DNA of 64,000 bases, taken from Nocardioides sp. BP30 (GTDB lineage Bacteria > Actinomycetota > Actinomycetes > Propionibacteriales > Nocardioidaceae). The notes under the pieces are model-generated. The model had not been told where the DNA came from, searched no databases, and was given only the letters and a program-made list of their open reading frames with translations. The translations under genes and the position numbers were made by a program. Below, in pieces: positions 33,812 through 41,978 of the stretch; the stretch's first letter is position 1; every line of letters starts with the position of its first letter. The stretch is from positions 496,001 through 560,000 of the forward strand of contig NZ_CP123620.1 of NCBI RefSeq assembly GCF_029873215.1, written 5' to 3'.

Positions 33812-35674
33812 ATGAGACGCGCACTTCTCGGGTCCGTCCTCGTCCTGGCGCTCACCGGGTGCGGAGGCGGCGGTGGGACGCCGAAGCCGAACGAACCCGA
33901 TCGCGCCAGCAACGTCGCCGTCCTCGCCGGTGCTCTGAGCGGCAGCTTCCGCTTCGATCAGGTCCGCTTCGCCGCCGGAAGCTCGGCGACCACCGCCGCC
34001 GCCGACTACCGGCGCATCGTCGCCGGCATGGGCGGTGTCAAGCCACGGGTCAGGGCTGCCGGCACATCCCTGCGATGGAGTTGGCCCCTGCGCGGCGGCA
34101 CCTGGACCTACACGACGACGGTGTCGGCTAGGGGTGCGGACGGCCCGATCAGCTGGAGCCCGACAGCCGTCAGCGCGACTCTCACCGATCCGAAGGCTGT
34201 GCTCCGGGCGGCGAGCGTGGAGCCCGAACGCGGCGACATCCTCGGCGCGGGCGGCCAGGCACTGGTGACCAGCCGTCCGGTGGTCGTCTTCGGCATCGAC
34301 ATGGCCCAGGTCGCCAAGCGGGCCAGGGCGGTGCGCTCGGCGAGGCAGCTGGCCCGGCGTCTGGGCATCGACCCGGAGGCCTACGCCAAGCTCGTGCAGG
34401 CGGCGGGTGCGAAGCAGTTCGTCGAGGCGATCACCTACCGGGCAGGACAGGCCCCGCTGCGCGCCGGCCAGGTCGCGGCGATCCCGGGTGCGCGCGTGGT
34501 GCACACCAACGCGGCGCTGGCGCCGACGAAGTCCTTCGCCGCCCCGATCCTCGGCACGGTCGGGCCGGTCACCGCCGACATGGTCAAGAAGGATCCAGCG
34601 ACCTACCGCGCCGGTGACGTGGCCGGTCTGAGCGGACTGGAGGCGCGCTACGACGACCAGCTGCGCGGTACGCCGGGCACGGTGGTGGACCGGGTCGCCG
34701 GCGATGGCACCGTGACCCAGGTCTTCGACGCCCAGCCGGTGGACGGCAAGCCGCTGACGACCACGCTCGACCTGAAGCTGCAGAACCTGGCCGAGAAGCT
34801 GCTCGCGGGCGTGAAGCCGGCCAGCGCCCTGGTCGCGCTGCGCCCGAGCACCGGCGAGATCCTGGCCGCTGCCAACGGTCCCGGCAACGGCGGCCTCAAC
34901 CTGGCGACCTACGGCCGGATGCCGCCCGGATCGACGTTCAAGACCGTCGACTCACTCGCCTTCCTCCGAGCCGGCCTGACCCCGAGCTCGACGGTGCCCT
35001 GCACCGACTCGATCACGGTGGACGGCAAGAGGTTCACCAACGACTCGGACTACCCGGCCGGCGCCACCGGGCGGGTTCCGCTGTCCACAGCGATCGCCAA
35101 CTCGTGCAACACCGCTGTCATCAGTCAGCGTGCCAAGGTCTCCGACGACGCGCTCGCCTCCGCGGCGGCCTCGCTGGGCTTCGGTGTGGACCACGACACC
35201 GGCTTCCCCGCCTACTTCGGCCAGGTCCCGGCTGCCGCGAGCGAGACCGAGAAGGCGGCCGACATGATCGGGCAGGGCAAGGTCCTCGCATCGCCGATGG
35301 TGATGGCCAGCGTCATCGGCGCGATCCAGTCCGGAGCCTCGACGGTGCCGCGGCTCATCGCCGGTACGACGCTCAAGCCGGGTGGCACACCGCTGACCGC
35401 CGCCGAGGACGACCAGCTCAAGGAGATCTTCCGGGCCGTCGTCACCCGGGGCACCGGTCTGGGGCTGGCCGACGTCCCGGGCAAGCCGGTCATCGCCAAG
35501 ACGGGCACCGCCGAGTTCGACCGGGACGGCAAGCGCCTCACCCACGCCTGGATGATCGCCGCCCAGGGCGACCTTGCGGTGGCCGTCTACGTCGACGAGG
35601 GAGTCACCGGCGCGCAGACCGCCGGGCCCGTCGTGGAGGGGTTCCTGCGCGGCGCGGCGAAGCAGGTCCGTTGA
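33812..35674 (+). CDS. Class B penicillin-binding lipoprotein (transpeptidase) with MecA_N-like domain
   Basis: 620 residues. Signal peptide with lipobox LTGC (Cys17), so anchored outside the membrane. An NTF2-like MecA_N-type domain covers about 30-140, a dimerisation domain about 145-300, and the transpeptidase domain the remainder. Catalytic motifs: S374-x-x-K377 (PPGSTFKT), S431-C-N433 and K563-T-G565. It cross-links peptidoglycan and is the beta-lactam target. A lipid anchor instead of a transmembrane helix is like staphylococcal PBP2a and several actinobacterial PBPs. Not part of a cell-division cluster here. Confidence 0.92.
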   Translation: MRRALLGSVLVLALTGCGGGGGTPKPNEPDRASNVAVLAGALSGSFRFDQVRFAAGSSATTAAADYRRIVAGMGGVKPRVRAAGTSLRWSWPLRGGTWTYTTTVSARGADGPISWSPTAVSATLTDPKAVLRAASVEPERGDILGAGGQALVTSRPVVVFGIDMAQVAKRARAVRSARQLARRLGIDPEAYAKLVQAAGAKQFVEAITYRAGQAPLRAGQVAAIPGARVVHTNAALAPTKSFAAPILGTVGPVTADMVKKDPATYRAGDVAGLSGLEARYDDQLRGTPGTVVDRVAGDGTVTQVFDAQPVDGKPLTTTLDLKLQNLAEKLLAGVKPASALVALRPSTGEILAAANGPGNGGLNLATYGRMPPGSTFKTVDSLAFLRAGLTPSSTVPCTDSITVDGKRFTNDSDYPAGATGRVPLSTAIANSCNTAVISQRAKVSDDALASAAASLGFGVDHDTGFPAYFGQVPAAASETEKAADMIGQGKVLASPMVMASVIGAIQSGASTVPRLIAGTTLKPGGTPLTAAEDDQLKEIFRAVVTRGTGLGLADVPGKPVIAKTGTAEFDRDGKRLTHAWMIAAQGDLAVAVYVDEGVTGAQTAGPVVEGFLRGAAKQVR

Positions 35675-35831
35675 GCAGCGAGGGCCGAAATGGGGGAGGC
35701 CCCCCGCTGCATGGGGTCAGTGAGGGGCCCGATCGAAATGCGGAGTGCTCCCTCCTCACATCGACCAGGACATGATGCATCGCGGTGCGGCCCCCTGTCG
35801 AATAGCTGGATCGGGGTGCGACTCTTGAGCC

Positions 35832-37292
35832 ATGAGTGGAATGGATCTGGTCGGGCCCGAGCAGCGCGGATTGTTCATCGGCGGGACGTGGCGGGAGGCC
35901 GAGGGCGGCGAGGACTTCGCCGTACTCGATCCCGCTGACGGCTCCGTGCTGACGCGGGTCGCCGATGCGTCGGTGAACGACGCGGTCGAGGCGCTGGACG
36001 CCGCTGTCGCGGCGCAGGACGAGTGGGCGCGGAGCGCCCCGCGCACCCGCGGCGAGATCCTTCGCGGAGCCTTCGAGCTGATCAACGAGCGCGCCGACGA
36101 CTTCGCGGAGCTGATGAGCCTGGAGATGGGCAAGACGGTCGCGGAGGCGAGGGGCGAGGTCTCCTACGGCAACGAGTTCTTCCGGTGGTTCTCCGAGGAG
36201 GCGGTGCGCATCCATGGCCGCTGGATGCAGGCCCCGGCCGGCGGCAGCCGGTTGCTGACGGTGAAGAAGCCTGTCGGCCCGTGCTTCTTCATCACGCCGT
36301 GGAACTTCCCGCTGGCGATGGGCACCCGCAAGATCGGCCCCGCGATCGCCGCCGGCTGCACGATGGTCATCAAGCCGGCCGAGCTGACGCCGCTGACCAT
36401 GCTCGCGCTCGCCCGGACGTTGACCGAGGCCGGCCTGCCCGAGGGCGTCCTGAACGTGATCCCTTCCACGCGCGCCGCCGACATCAGCAAGGCGCTGATG
36501 GAGGACGACCGGCTGCGCAAGGTCTCCTTCACCGGCTCGACACCGGTCGGGAAGGTGCTGGTGCGGCAGTCGGCCGACCAGCTGCAGCGGATGTCGATGG
36601 AGCTCGGCGGCAACGCGCCGTTCCTGGTCTTCGAGGACGCCGACCTCGACGCGGCGGTCGAGGGCGCGATGGTGGCCAAGATGCGCAACATGGGTGAGGC
36701 GTGCACCGCCGCCAACCGGTTCCTGGTCCACCAGGACGTCGCGCGTGAGTTCGCCCAGAAGCTGGCGGACCGGATGAGCGGCCTCACCGTGGGCCGGGGT
36801 CAGGACGACGGCGTCGACGTCGGCCCGCTGATCGAGGAGAAGGCGGTGGAGTCGGTGCACCAGCTGGTCACGGACGCGGTGCACGACGGCGCCACCCTGG
36901 TCACCGGCGGCAACTCGCCGGAGGGGCCCGGCTTCTTCTACCAGCCGACAGTGCTGGTCGACGTGCACCCCGAGTCGGAGATCAACACCCACGAGATCTT
37001 CGGTCCGGTGGCTCCGATCACCACCTTCGCCGACGAGGAGGAGGCGATCCGGCGGGCGAACGCGACCGAGTACGGCCTCGCCTCCTACGCCTACACCCGC
37101 GACCTGGCCCGAACCATCCGCCTGGCCGAGTCGCTGGCCTACGGCATGGTCGGGATCAACACCGGCCTGATCTCCAACCCGGCCGCGCCCTTCGGCGGGG
37201 TGAAGCAGTCCGGCTTCGGGCGCGAGGGCGGGTTCGAGGGCATCGAGGAATACCTCGAGACCACCTACGTCGCACTGCCCGCGGACCACTAG
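35832..37292 (+). CDS. NAD(P)+ aldehyde dehydrogenase, succinate-semialdehyde dehydrogenase type
   Basis: 486 residues. Catalytic Cys291 is in GEACTAANRF and general base Glu257 in MELGGNAPF. PWNFPLAMGTRKIGPAIAAGCTMVIKPAELTPLT and FTGSTPVGK form the cofactor site. APFGGVKQSGFGREGGFEGIEEYLETTYVA is typical of GabD-like enzymes that oxidise succinate semialdehyde to succinate. The preceding 157 bp hold no other gene. No gabT or gab permease is adjacent, so the physiological aldehyde is uncertain. Confidence 0.9.
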   Translation: MSGMDLVGPEQRGLFIGGTWREAEGGEDFAVLDPADGSVLTRVADASVNDAVEALDAAVAAQDEWARSAPRTRGEILRGAFELINERADDFAELMSLEMGKTVAEARGEVSYGNEFFRWFSEEAVRIHGRWMQAPAGGSRLLTVKKPVGPCFFITPWNFPLAMGTRKIGPAIAAGCTMVIKPAELTPLTMLALARTLTEAGLPEGVLNVIPSTRAADISKALMEDDRLRKVSFTGSTPVGKVLVRQSADQLQRMSMELGGNAPFLVFEDADLDAAVEGAMVAKMRNMGEACTAANRFLVHQDVAREFAQKLADRMSGLTVGRGQDDGVDVGPLIEEKAVESVHQLVTDAVHDGATLVTGGNSPEGPGFFYQPTVLVDVHPESEINTHEIFGPVAPITTFADEEEAIRRANATEYGLASYAYTRDLARTIRLAESLAYGMVGINTGLISNPAAPFGGVKQSGFGREGGFEGIEEYLETTYVALPADH

Positions 37293-37302
37293 CCCGCCGG
37301 CC

Positions 37303-38307
37303 ATGGAGCCCTATGCCGACGTGATCGACGCCTACGCGGCGTTCGCCCGGGAGGTCGGTGCGGACTCGGCGACCTTCCGGTCCTGGGCCGAGGCGGTCGT
37401 CGAGGACCCCGAGGTGGTGGCCTGGATCGGCAGCCTCCCCGGGATCAAGCAGCAGCCCAACCTCGTCTTCGCCGCCGCCCGGTGGCACGGCGTCCCGGCT
37501 CCCGGTCCCTACCGGAACCTGCGCGAGGCGCTGCTCGCCGACGGAGCCGCCGGCCCGATCCGGGCGACCATCCTGGCGCGGGCCACCCAGACCAACGAGG
37601 TCGGCCGGTTGGCGACCCTGGTGCCGGCCTTCGCCCGGATCGCCGCCGAGCAGGAGCAGCCGGGCCGGCCACTCGCGCTGCTGGAGGCCGGCGCCTCGGC
37701 GGGGCTGTGCCTCTACCCCGACCGGTGGGGCTACGCATGGCAGACCGACACCGGCGAGGTGCTGCTCGGCGCGGAGCCGCGACTCTCCTGCCGGGTCAAA
37801 GGTACGGCGCCGCTGCCCGCCGAGCTCCCTTCGATCGGCTGGCGCGGCGGCATCGACCTGCACCCGCTCGCCGTGACGGACGCTGACCAGATGGGCTGGT
37901 TGGAGCAGCTGGTGTGGCCCGAGCACGACGACCGGCGTACGCGCCTTCGCCAGGCCGTGGGCGTCGCGAGGGACGACCCGCCGCGGCTCGTCGCCGGTGA
38001 CCTGATCGCGGAGCTGCCGAGGATGGTGCGGGAGGCCTCGGGGCACGGCACCGTCGTGGTCTTCCACAGCGCGGTGATCGCCTACCTCGAGCCGGCCGAG
38101 CGTGAGCGCTTCGACCGGTTGATGCGCGGACTGGTCGCCGAGGGCGCCTGCCATTGGGTCAGCAACGAGAGCAAGACGGTGCTGCCCGGCGTGACGGCCT
38201 CCGGACCCGAGATCCCGGCGGCGAAGCCGACCTTCGTGCTGGGCATCGACGGCCGGGCGGTGGCGCACACGCACGGCCATGGCCGCTCGATGCACTGGTT
38301 CGGCTGA
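37303..38307 (+). CDS. DUF2332 family protein
   Basis: 334 residues. The central LALLEAGASAGLCLYPDRWGYAW and later TVVVFHSAVIAYLEPAERERFDRLM suggest a Rossmann-like methyltransferase fold, with LLEAGASAG in the place of an SAM-binding glycine loop. The protein ends with a His-rich RAVAHTHGHGRSMHWF. The DUF2332 family has no established function as far as I know. It begins 10 bp after the aldehyde dehydrogenase stop and is probably co-transcribed. Confidence 0.85.
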   Translation: MEPYADVIDAYAAFAREVGADSATFRSWAEAVVEDPEVVAWIGSLPGIKQQPNLVFAAARWHGVPAPGPYRNLREALLADGAAGPIRATILARATQTNEVGRLATLVPAFARIAAEQEQPGRPLALLEAGASAGLCLYPDRWGYAWQTDTGEVLLGAEPRLSCRVKGTAPLPAELPSIGWRGGIDLHPLAVTDADQMGWLEQLVWPEHDDRRTRLRQAVGVARDDPPRLVAGDLIAELPRMVREASGHGTVVVFHSAVIAYLEPAERERFDRLMRGLVAEGACHWVSNESKTVLPGVTASGPEIPAAKPTFVLGIDGRAVAHTHGHGRSMHWFG

Positions 38308-38334
38308 TCGCTCCCGGCGCGGATCGGCGGCCGG

Positions 38335-39354
38335 TCAGTCGGCGTCGGGCAGCTGGGGGCCGAGCAGCGTGACCAGCGCCTCCCGAGAGGGGATGCCGAG
38401 CTTGCGGTAGACCCGCGACAGGTGCCACTCCACGCCCTTGATGCTGACGCCGAGCTCGGCCGCCACCTGCCGGTTGGTCAGGCCGCTCGCGGCGAGCCGG
38501 ACCACGCGCTGCTCGGCGGGTGTGAGGACGTCGAGGGTCCGGCCGGCGAGCGGCCGGGCCGCCTCGCCGACCCTGGCCAGCAGCGCGACCACCCGGGCGT
38601 GCAGCGGCCACAGTCCCTCCTCGCCGGCATAGCTCTCGGCCTCGCGCAGCATCGGCACGATCTCCGGCCCGGGCGTCCCGGGGGAGAGGATGGTGAGCGC
38701 GGCGATGTCGCTGTCGAGCTGGACGGCCAGACGGCGGCTGCCCGAGACACCGGCGAGCTGGCGAGCACGGCGCAGCATGCCGAGCGGGTCGCGGCAGGTG
38801 TCGGCGGTGGCCAGGGCGCGCAGGCCGTGCGCGAGGGTGAAGGGGTCGCGCGACTCCTCGGCGCGCGCGACGTGCTCCCGGGCGAGCTCGGCGCCCTCGC
38901 GCCGGCGACCGGTCCGCACCAGGGCCGGCACGGCGCCGACCCACCACGGTCGGACCAGGACCTCCTCGGCACCCGGCATCGCACCCGCCGCCAGGAAGTG
39001 GTCGCGAGCGTCCGCATGGTCGCCGTACGCAGCGGCCGCCTCACCGCTGGCGAGCTCGGCGGCGAGCGCCTCCACCTCGCCGGTCAGAGCGGTCAGAGGA
39101 CCGAGGTGGCCGGTCGCGGCGGCGACCTCCCCGGCGGCCAGATCGAGCTCGACCTGGAGGAGCATGGCGAGCGCGAGCTGCGGCGAGGTCAGCGTCGCAG
39201 CCGACTCGGCGCGCTGCAGCGCGTGCAGCTCCTCGACGGCAAGCCGGATCCGGCCGGTGCGGACGAGGGCCCAGGCTGCGGCGACCGGTCCGGCGAACGT
39301 CGGCGGCGTCGCGTCCGGCGGGAGCGCCGCCGTGGGCCTCGTCGGGTCGGTCAT
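38335..39354 (-). CDS. LuxR-type response regulator-like protein with helical N-terminal region
   Basis: 339 residues from ATG 39354 (GTG 39369 is possible but has no better signal). Residues about 275-335 are a LuxR/GerE DNA-binding domain: LTPAEQRVVRLAASGLTNRQVAAELGVSIKGVEWHLSRVYRKLGIPSREAL. The N-terminal 270 residues are TPR-like helices, as in the C-terminal part of large LAL/MalT regulators. No P-loop ATPase or receiver domain is present, so it looks like the tail of a LAL-type regulator acting alone. Target unknown. Confidence 0.88.
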   Translation of the reverse strand: MTDPTRPTAALPPDATPPTFAGPVAAAWALVRTGRIRLAVEELHALQRAESAATLTSPQLALAMLLQVELDLAAGEVAAATGHLGPLTALTGEVEALAAELASGEAAAAYGDHADARDHFLAAGAMPGAEEVLVRPWWVGAVPALVRTGRRREGAELAREHVARAEESRDPFTLAHGLRALATADTCRDPLGMLRRARQLAGVSGSRRLAVQLDSDIAALTILSPGTPGPEIVPMLREAESYAGEEGLWPLHARVVALLARVGEAARPLAGRTLDVLTPAEQRVVRLAASGLTNRQVAAELGVSIKGVEWHLSRVYRKLGIPSREALVTLLGPQLPDAD

Positions 39355-39442
39355 CGACACAGTCTTCACCCTGGCATGCCGGCCCCGGCGCAGGGGCCGG
39401 TTTGAGGTAAAACAACGGGCGGGCCGCAGCGGTGCTCGATCC

Positions 39443-40114
39443 TCACCGGAAGCGCCAGACCAGCAGCTCGGTGGGCACCGCTGCGGTGATGTCGACGGGG
39501 GTCTGGGCGTCCTCGCCGTCGATCACGAACGCATCGCCCGCGGAGAGCGGCTCGGCGAGCGAGGAGCGCAGGAGCGCCCCGGTGGCGACGTACAGGTGGC
39601 GCAGGTCCGCGGGTGGGACGGTGATGCTCTCGCCGGCGGCCAGCCGGGCGACCGAGAACGTGGCGCCGGCGTCGGGACGCAGCACGTCGCAGAGCCGGCC
39701 GGGCTCGATGGCCACCTCCGTGGAGGAGTACGCCGGGGTCCGCCCGGGCCCCTGCGGCGCCAGCCACACCTGCACGAACCGGGTCTGCGGAGCGGCGGCG
39801 ACCTCGCTGTGCGACACGCCCGTGCCCGCGGTGAGGTGTCCGACGGCGCCCGGCGTCAGGGTGACGGCGGAGCCGAGCGTGTCCTCGTGGGTGACGGCGC
39901 CGCTCAGGACCCAGGTGACGATCTCGAGCTCGTCGTGGCGGTGGGTCGCGAAGCCCTGGCCGCGACCCAGGAGGTGCTCGTCGTGGCACACGATCGGGCC
40001 CCACCGCAGTCGATCCGGGTCGTAGTGCTCGCCGAAGGACAGCGCGTGCCAGGTGGCTCGTGCGGCAACACGCTCCAAGAATCGGGAGTTTCCTCGGCGG
40101 ATCGCGACCGTCAC
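39443..40114 (-). CDS. Pirin-family cupin protein
   Basis: 223 residues, two cupin domains. The N-terminal one holds the metal ligands: DEHLLGRGQGFATHRHDELEIVTWVLSGAVTHED and TAGTGVSHSE, supplying His and Glu for the Fe site. Some pirins have quercetinase activity and others act as redox-sensing cofactors; which applies here is unknown. GTG start 16 bp from the divergent GTG of the glycoside hydrolase-like gene, so the two promoters must overlap each other's coding start. Confidence 0.9.
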   Translation of the reverse strand: MTVAIRRGNSRFLERVAARATWHALSFGEHYDPDRLRWGPIVCHDEHLLGRGQGFATHRHDELEIVTWVLSGAVTHEDTLGSAVTLTPGAVGHLTAGTGVSHSEVAAAPQTRFVQVWLAPQGPGRTPAYSSTEVAIEPGRLCDVLRPDAGATFSVARLAAGESITVPPADLRHLYVATGALLRSSLAEPLSAGDAFVIDGEDAQTPVDITAAVPTELLVWRFR

Positions 40115-40130
40115 AGGGAAGATTGTGCCC

Positions 40131-41480
40131 GTGGTTGCACCTCAGCTCCCAGTGGGCTTCCGGTTCGGGACCGTCGCGGCGGCCTATCAGGTCGAGGGCG
40201 CTGTCGCCGAGGACGGACGCGGCCCGAACATCTGGGACGCCTTCGCCCGTCGGCCCGGCGTCATCGCCGACGGCAGCGACGCGACGGTGGCGTGCGACAG
40301 CTACCGCCGCTATGGCGAGGACATCGCCCTGCTGCGCCGGCTCGGTGTCGGCGCGCACCGCTTCTCCTTCCCCTGGTCGCGGTTCCAACCGAGCGGACGC
40401 GGACCGCTGAACCCTCAGGCCGTCGAGCACTACGACCGCTATCTCGACGCCCTGCTCGACGCCGGTATCTCGCCGATGGCGACGCTGTACTACCACGACC
40501 TCCCGCAGGCGCTGGAGGACGACGGCGGGTGGCTCAACCGCGCCACCATCGACGCGTTCGCGACGTACGCCGAGCTCCTCGGGCAGCGGTTCGCTGACAG
40601 GGTCGCCTCGTGGGTGCCGATCCAGGCACCCGGCACAGCCGCCTACCAGGGCTACGGCACCGGGCGGTGGGCACCCGGTCGCGAGCTGATCTTCGGTGCC
40701 GCCGCCGCGGCACACAGCCTGCTGGTCGCCCACGGACGGGCGGTGATCGCGCTGCGCTCCGCGGGAGCACACGACGTCGGCTGCGCGAACAGCCACGCGC
40801 CGATGTGGCCGGCCTCGGAGGACCCCGCCGACATCGGTGCCACCAAGCTGCTCGACAGCCTGTGGAACGGCCTGTTCCTGGAGTCGATGCTGCTGGGCCG
40901 TTACCCGATCGACCTGCAGCCGCTGGCCGAGGAGATCGTCGAGGACGGCGACCTGGCCACGATCCGACAGCCGCTCGACTTCTACGGGGTGAACTACTCC
41001 CATCCCTGGCGGGTCGCGGCCAGCCCGGAGGACGGTGACGGCGACGTGCCCTTCGAGGTCACACCGCTGCTGGGCTACCCCCTGACGGACAGGGGCTGGC
41101 CGGTCGTACCCTCCGCGCTGCGGGAATGGCTGATCCTGACCCGGGCGCGGTTCCGGGCCGCGCTACCGCCGTTCGTCATCACCGAGAACGGCGCCTCCTA
41201 CGGCATCGGTCCCGACCAGCACGGCGTGGTGGACGACCAGCCGCGGATCGACTACCTCGACGGCCACCTGGAGGCGGTCGCGCAGGCCTGCCGTCGGGGC
41301 GTCGACATCCGGGGCTACTTCGTCGGGCACCTGCTCGACGGCTGGGACTGGGACGAGGGCTTCCGCCAGCGCTACGGGCTGGTCCACGTCGATCACGCGA
41401 GCGGCACCCGGACGCCCAAGCGCTCCTTCGAGTGGTACGCGGGTGTGATCGCAGCGCAGGAGCAGCACCTGCTGGGGTAG
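40131..41480 (+). CDS. Glycoside hydrolase family 1 homologue with altered active site
   Basis: 449 residues, GH1 TIM barrel: FRFGTVAAAYQVEGAVAEDGRGPNIWDAF and ITENGASYGIG with the nucleophile Glu352 retained. The acid/base motif T-x-N-E-P is replaced by PIQAP (163-167), putting Ala166 where the catalytic Glu should be. The sugar-binding HWD is YHD (121-123), and the late NFEW motif reads GWDW with Asp for the conserved Glu. It cannot work as a standard beta-glucosidase. It may use another acid or an outside nucleophile, as myrosinases do, or bind sugar without hydrolysis. GTG 40131 chosen; 40125 possible. Confidence 0.88.
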   Translation: MVAPQLPVGFRFGTVAAAYQVEGAVAEDGRGPNIWDAFARRPGVIADGSDATVACDSYRRYGEDIALLRRLGVGAHRFSFPWSRFQPSGRGPLNPQAVEHYDRYLDALLDAGISPMATLYYHDLPQALEDDGGWLNRATIDAFATYAELLGQRFADRVASWVPIQAPGTAAYQGYGTGRWAPGRELIFGAAAAAHSLLVAHGRAVIALRSAGAHDVGCANSHAPMWPASEDPADIGATKLLDSLWNGLFLESMLLGRYPIDLQPLAEEIVEDGDLATIRQPLDFYGVNYSHPWRVAASPEDGDGDVPFEVTPLLGYPLTDRGWPVVPSALREWLILTRARFRAALPPFVITENGASYGIGPDQHGVVDDQPRIDYLDGHLEAVAQACRRGVDIRGYFVGHLLDGWDWDEGFRQRYGLVHVDHASGTRTPKRSFEWYAGVIAAQEQHLLG

Positions 41481-41540
41481 TCCGGGGCGTATCTCAGCCC
41501 GATCGGACGACGACCCCTGATCTGCGCCCCGGACTACCCC
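41474..41540. terminator. Long inverted repeat spanning two convergent gene ends
   Basis: Perfect 16-bp arms, 41474-41489 (GGGGTAGTCCGGGGCG) and 41525-41540, with a 35-bp loop. The left arm includes the hydrolase stop codon and the right arm the last codons and stop of the HIT gene. Probably a bidirectional terminator. Confidence 0.6.
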
Positions 41541-41947
41541 AACGTGAGCCTGGCCCCCATCGCCCGGATGGCGTCGGGATCGCCGGGCTCGGGCACCCAC
41601 GGCAGCTGCAGCCGGTCACGCGACTTGTCGGCGTAGCGCGGGATGACGTGCAGGTGGAAGTGGAAGACCGTCTGCCAGGCGTGCTCGCCGCGGTTGTTGA
41701 GCAGGTTCACCCCGTCGGCGCCCAGCACCTCGGTGACCCGGCGGGCGAGCCGCTGGCCGGTCAGTGCCACCGCTGTCAGGTCCTCGGCGTCGATCTCCAA
41801 GATGTCGCGCGAGTGCCGCTTGGGCACCACGATCAGATGACCCTCGGAGGCGGGGGAGATGTCCATGAAGGCGTAGGTCAGCTCGTCCTCGTAGACCCTT
41901 GTCGAGGGGATGTCGCCGGCCACGATCGCGCAGAAGAGGCAGTCCAC
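41534..41947 (-). CDS. HIT-family nucleotide hydrolase/transferase
   Basis: 137 residues. Starts VDCLFCAIVAGDIPSTRVYEDE (zinc-type Cys pair) and carries the histidine triad FHFHLHVIPR near residue 97, with GVNLLNNRGEHAWQTV before it. The size and motifs match Hint-like proteins that cleave phosphoramidates of AMP. GTG start with a TAGTCT -10 box 7 nt upstream. Convergent with the GH1-like gene; the following leftward flavoenzyme gene starts far upstream. Confidence 0.94.
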   Translation of the reverse strand: MDCLFCAIVAGDIPSTRVYEDELTYAFMDISPASEGHLIVVPKRHSRDILEIDAEDLTAVALTGQRLARRVTEVLGADGVNLLNNRGEHAWQTVFHFHLHVIPRYADKSRDRLQLPWVPEPGDPDAIRAMGARLTLG

Positions 41948-41978
41948 GCGACCGAGACTATCGACAGACCCCGCCTGC

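Noticed and set aside
31668..33824. 718-codon minus-strand frame opposite the DEAD-box helicase
   Set aside because: Complement of a gene with unambiguous helicase motifs; the frame translation is repetitive Asp/Gly/Arg/Val without motifs.
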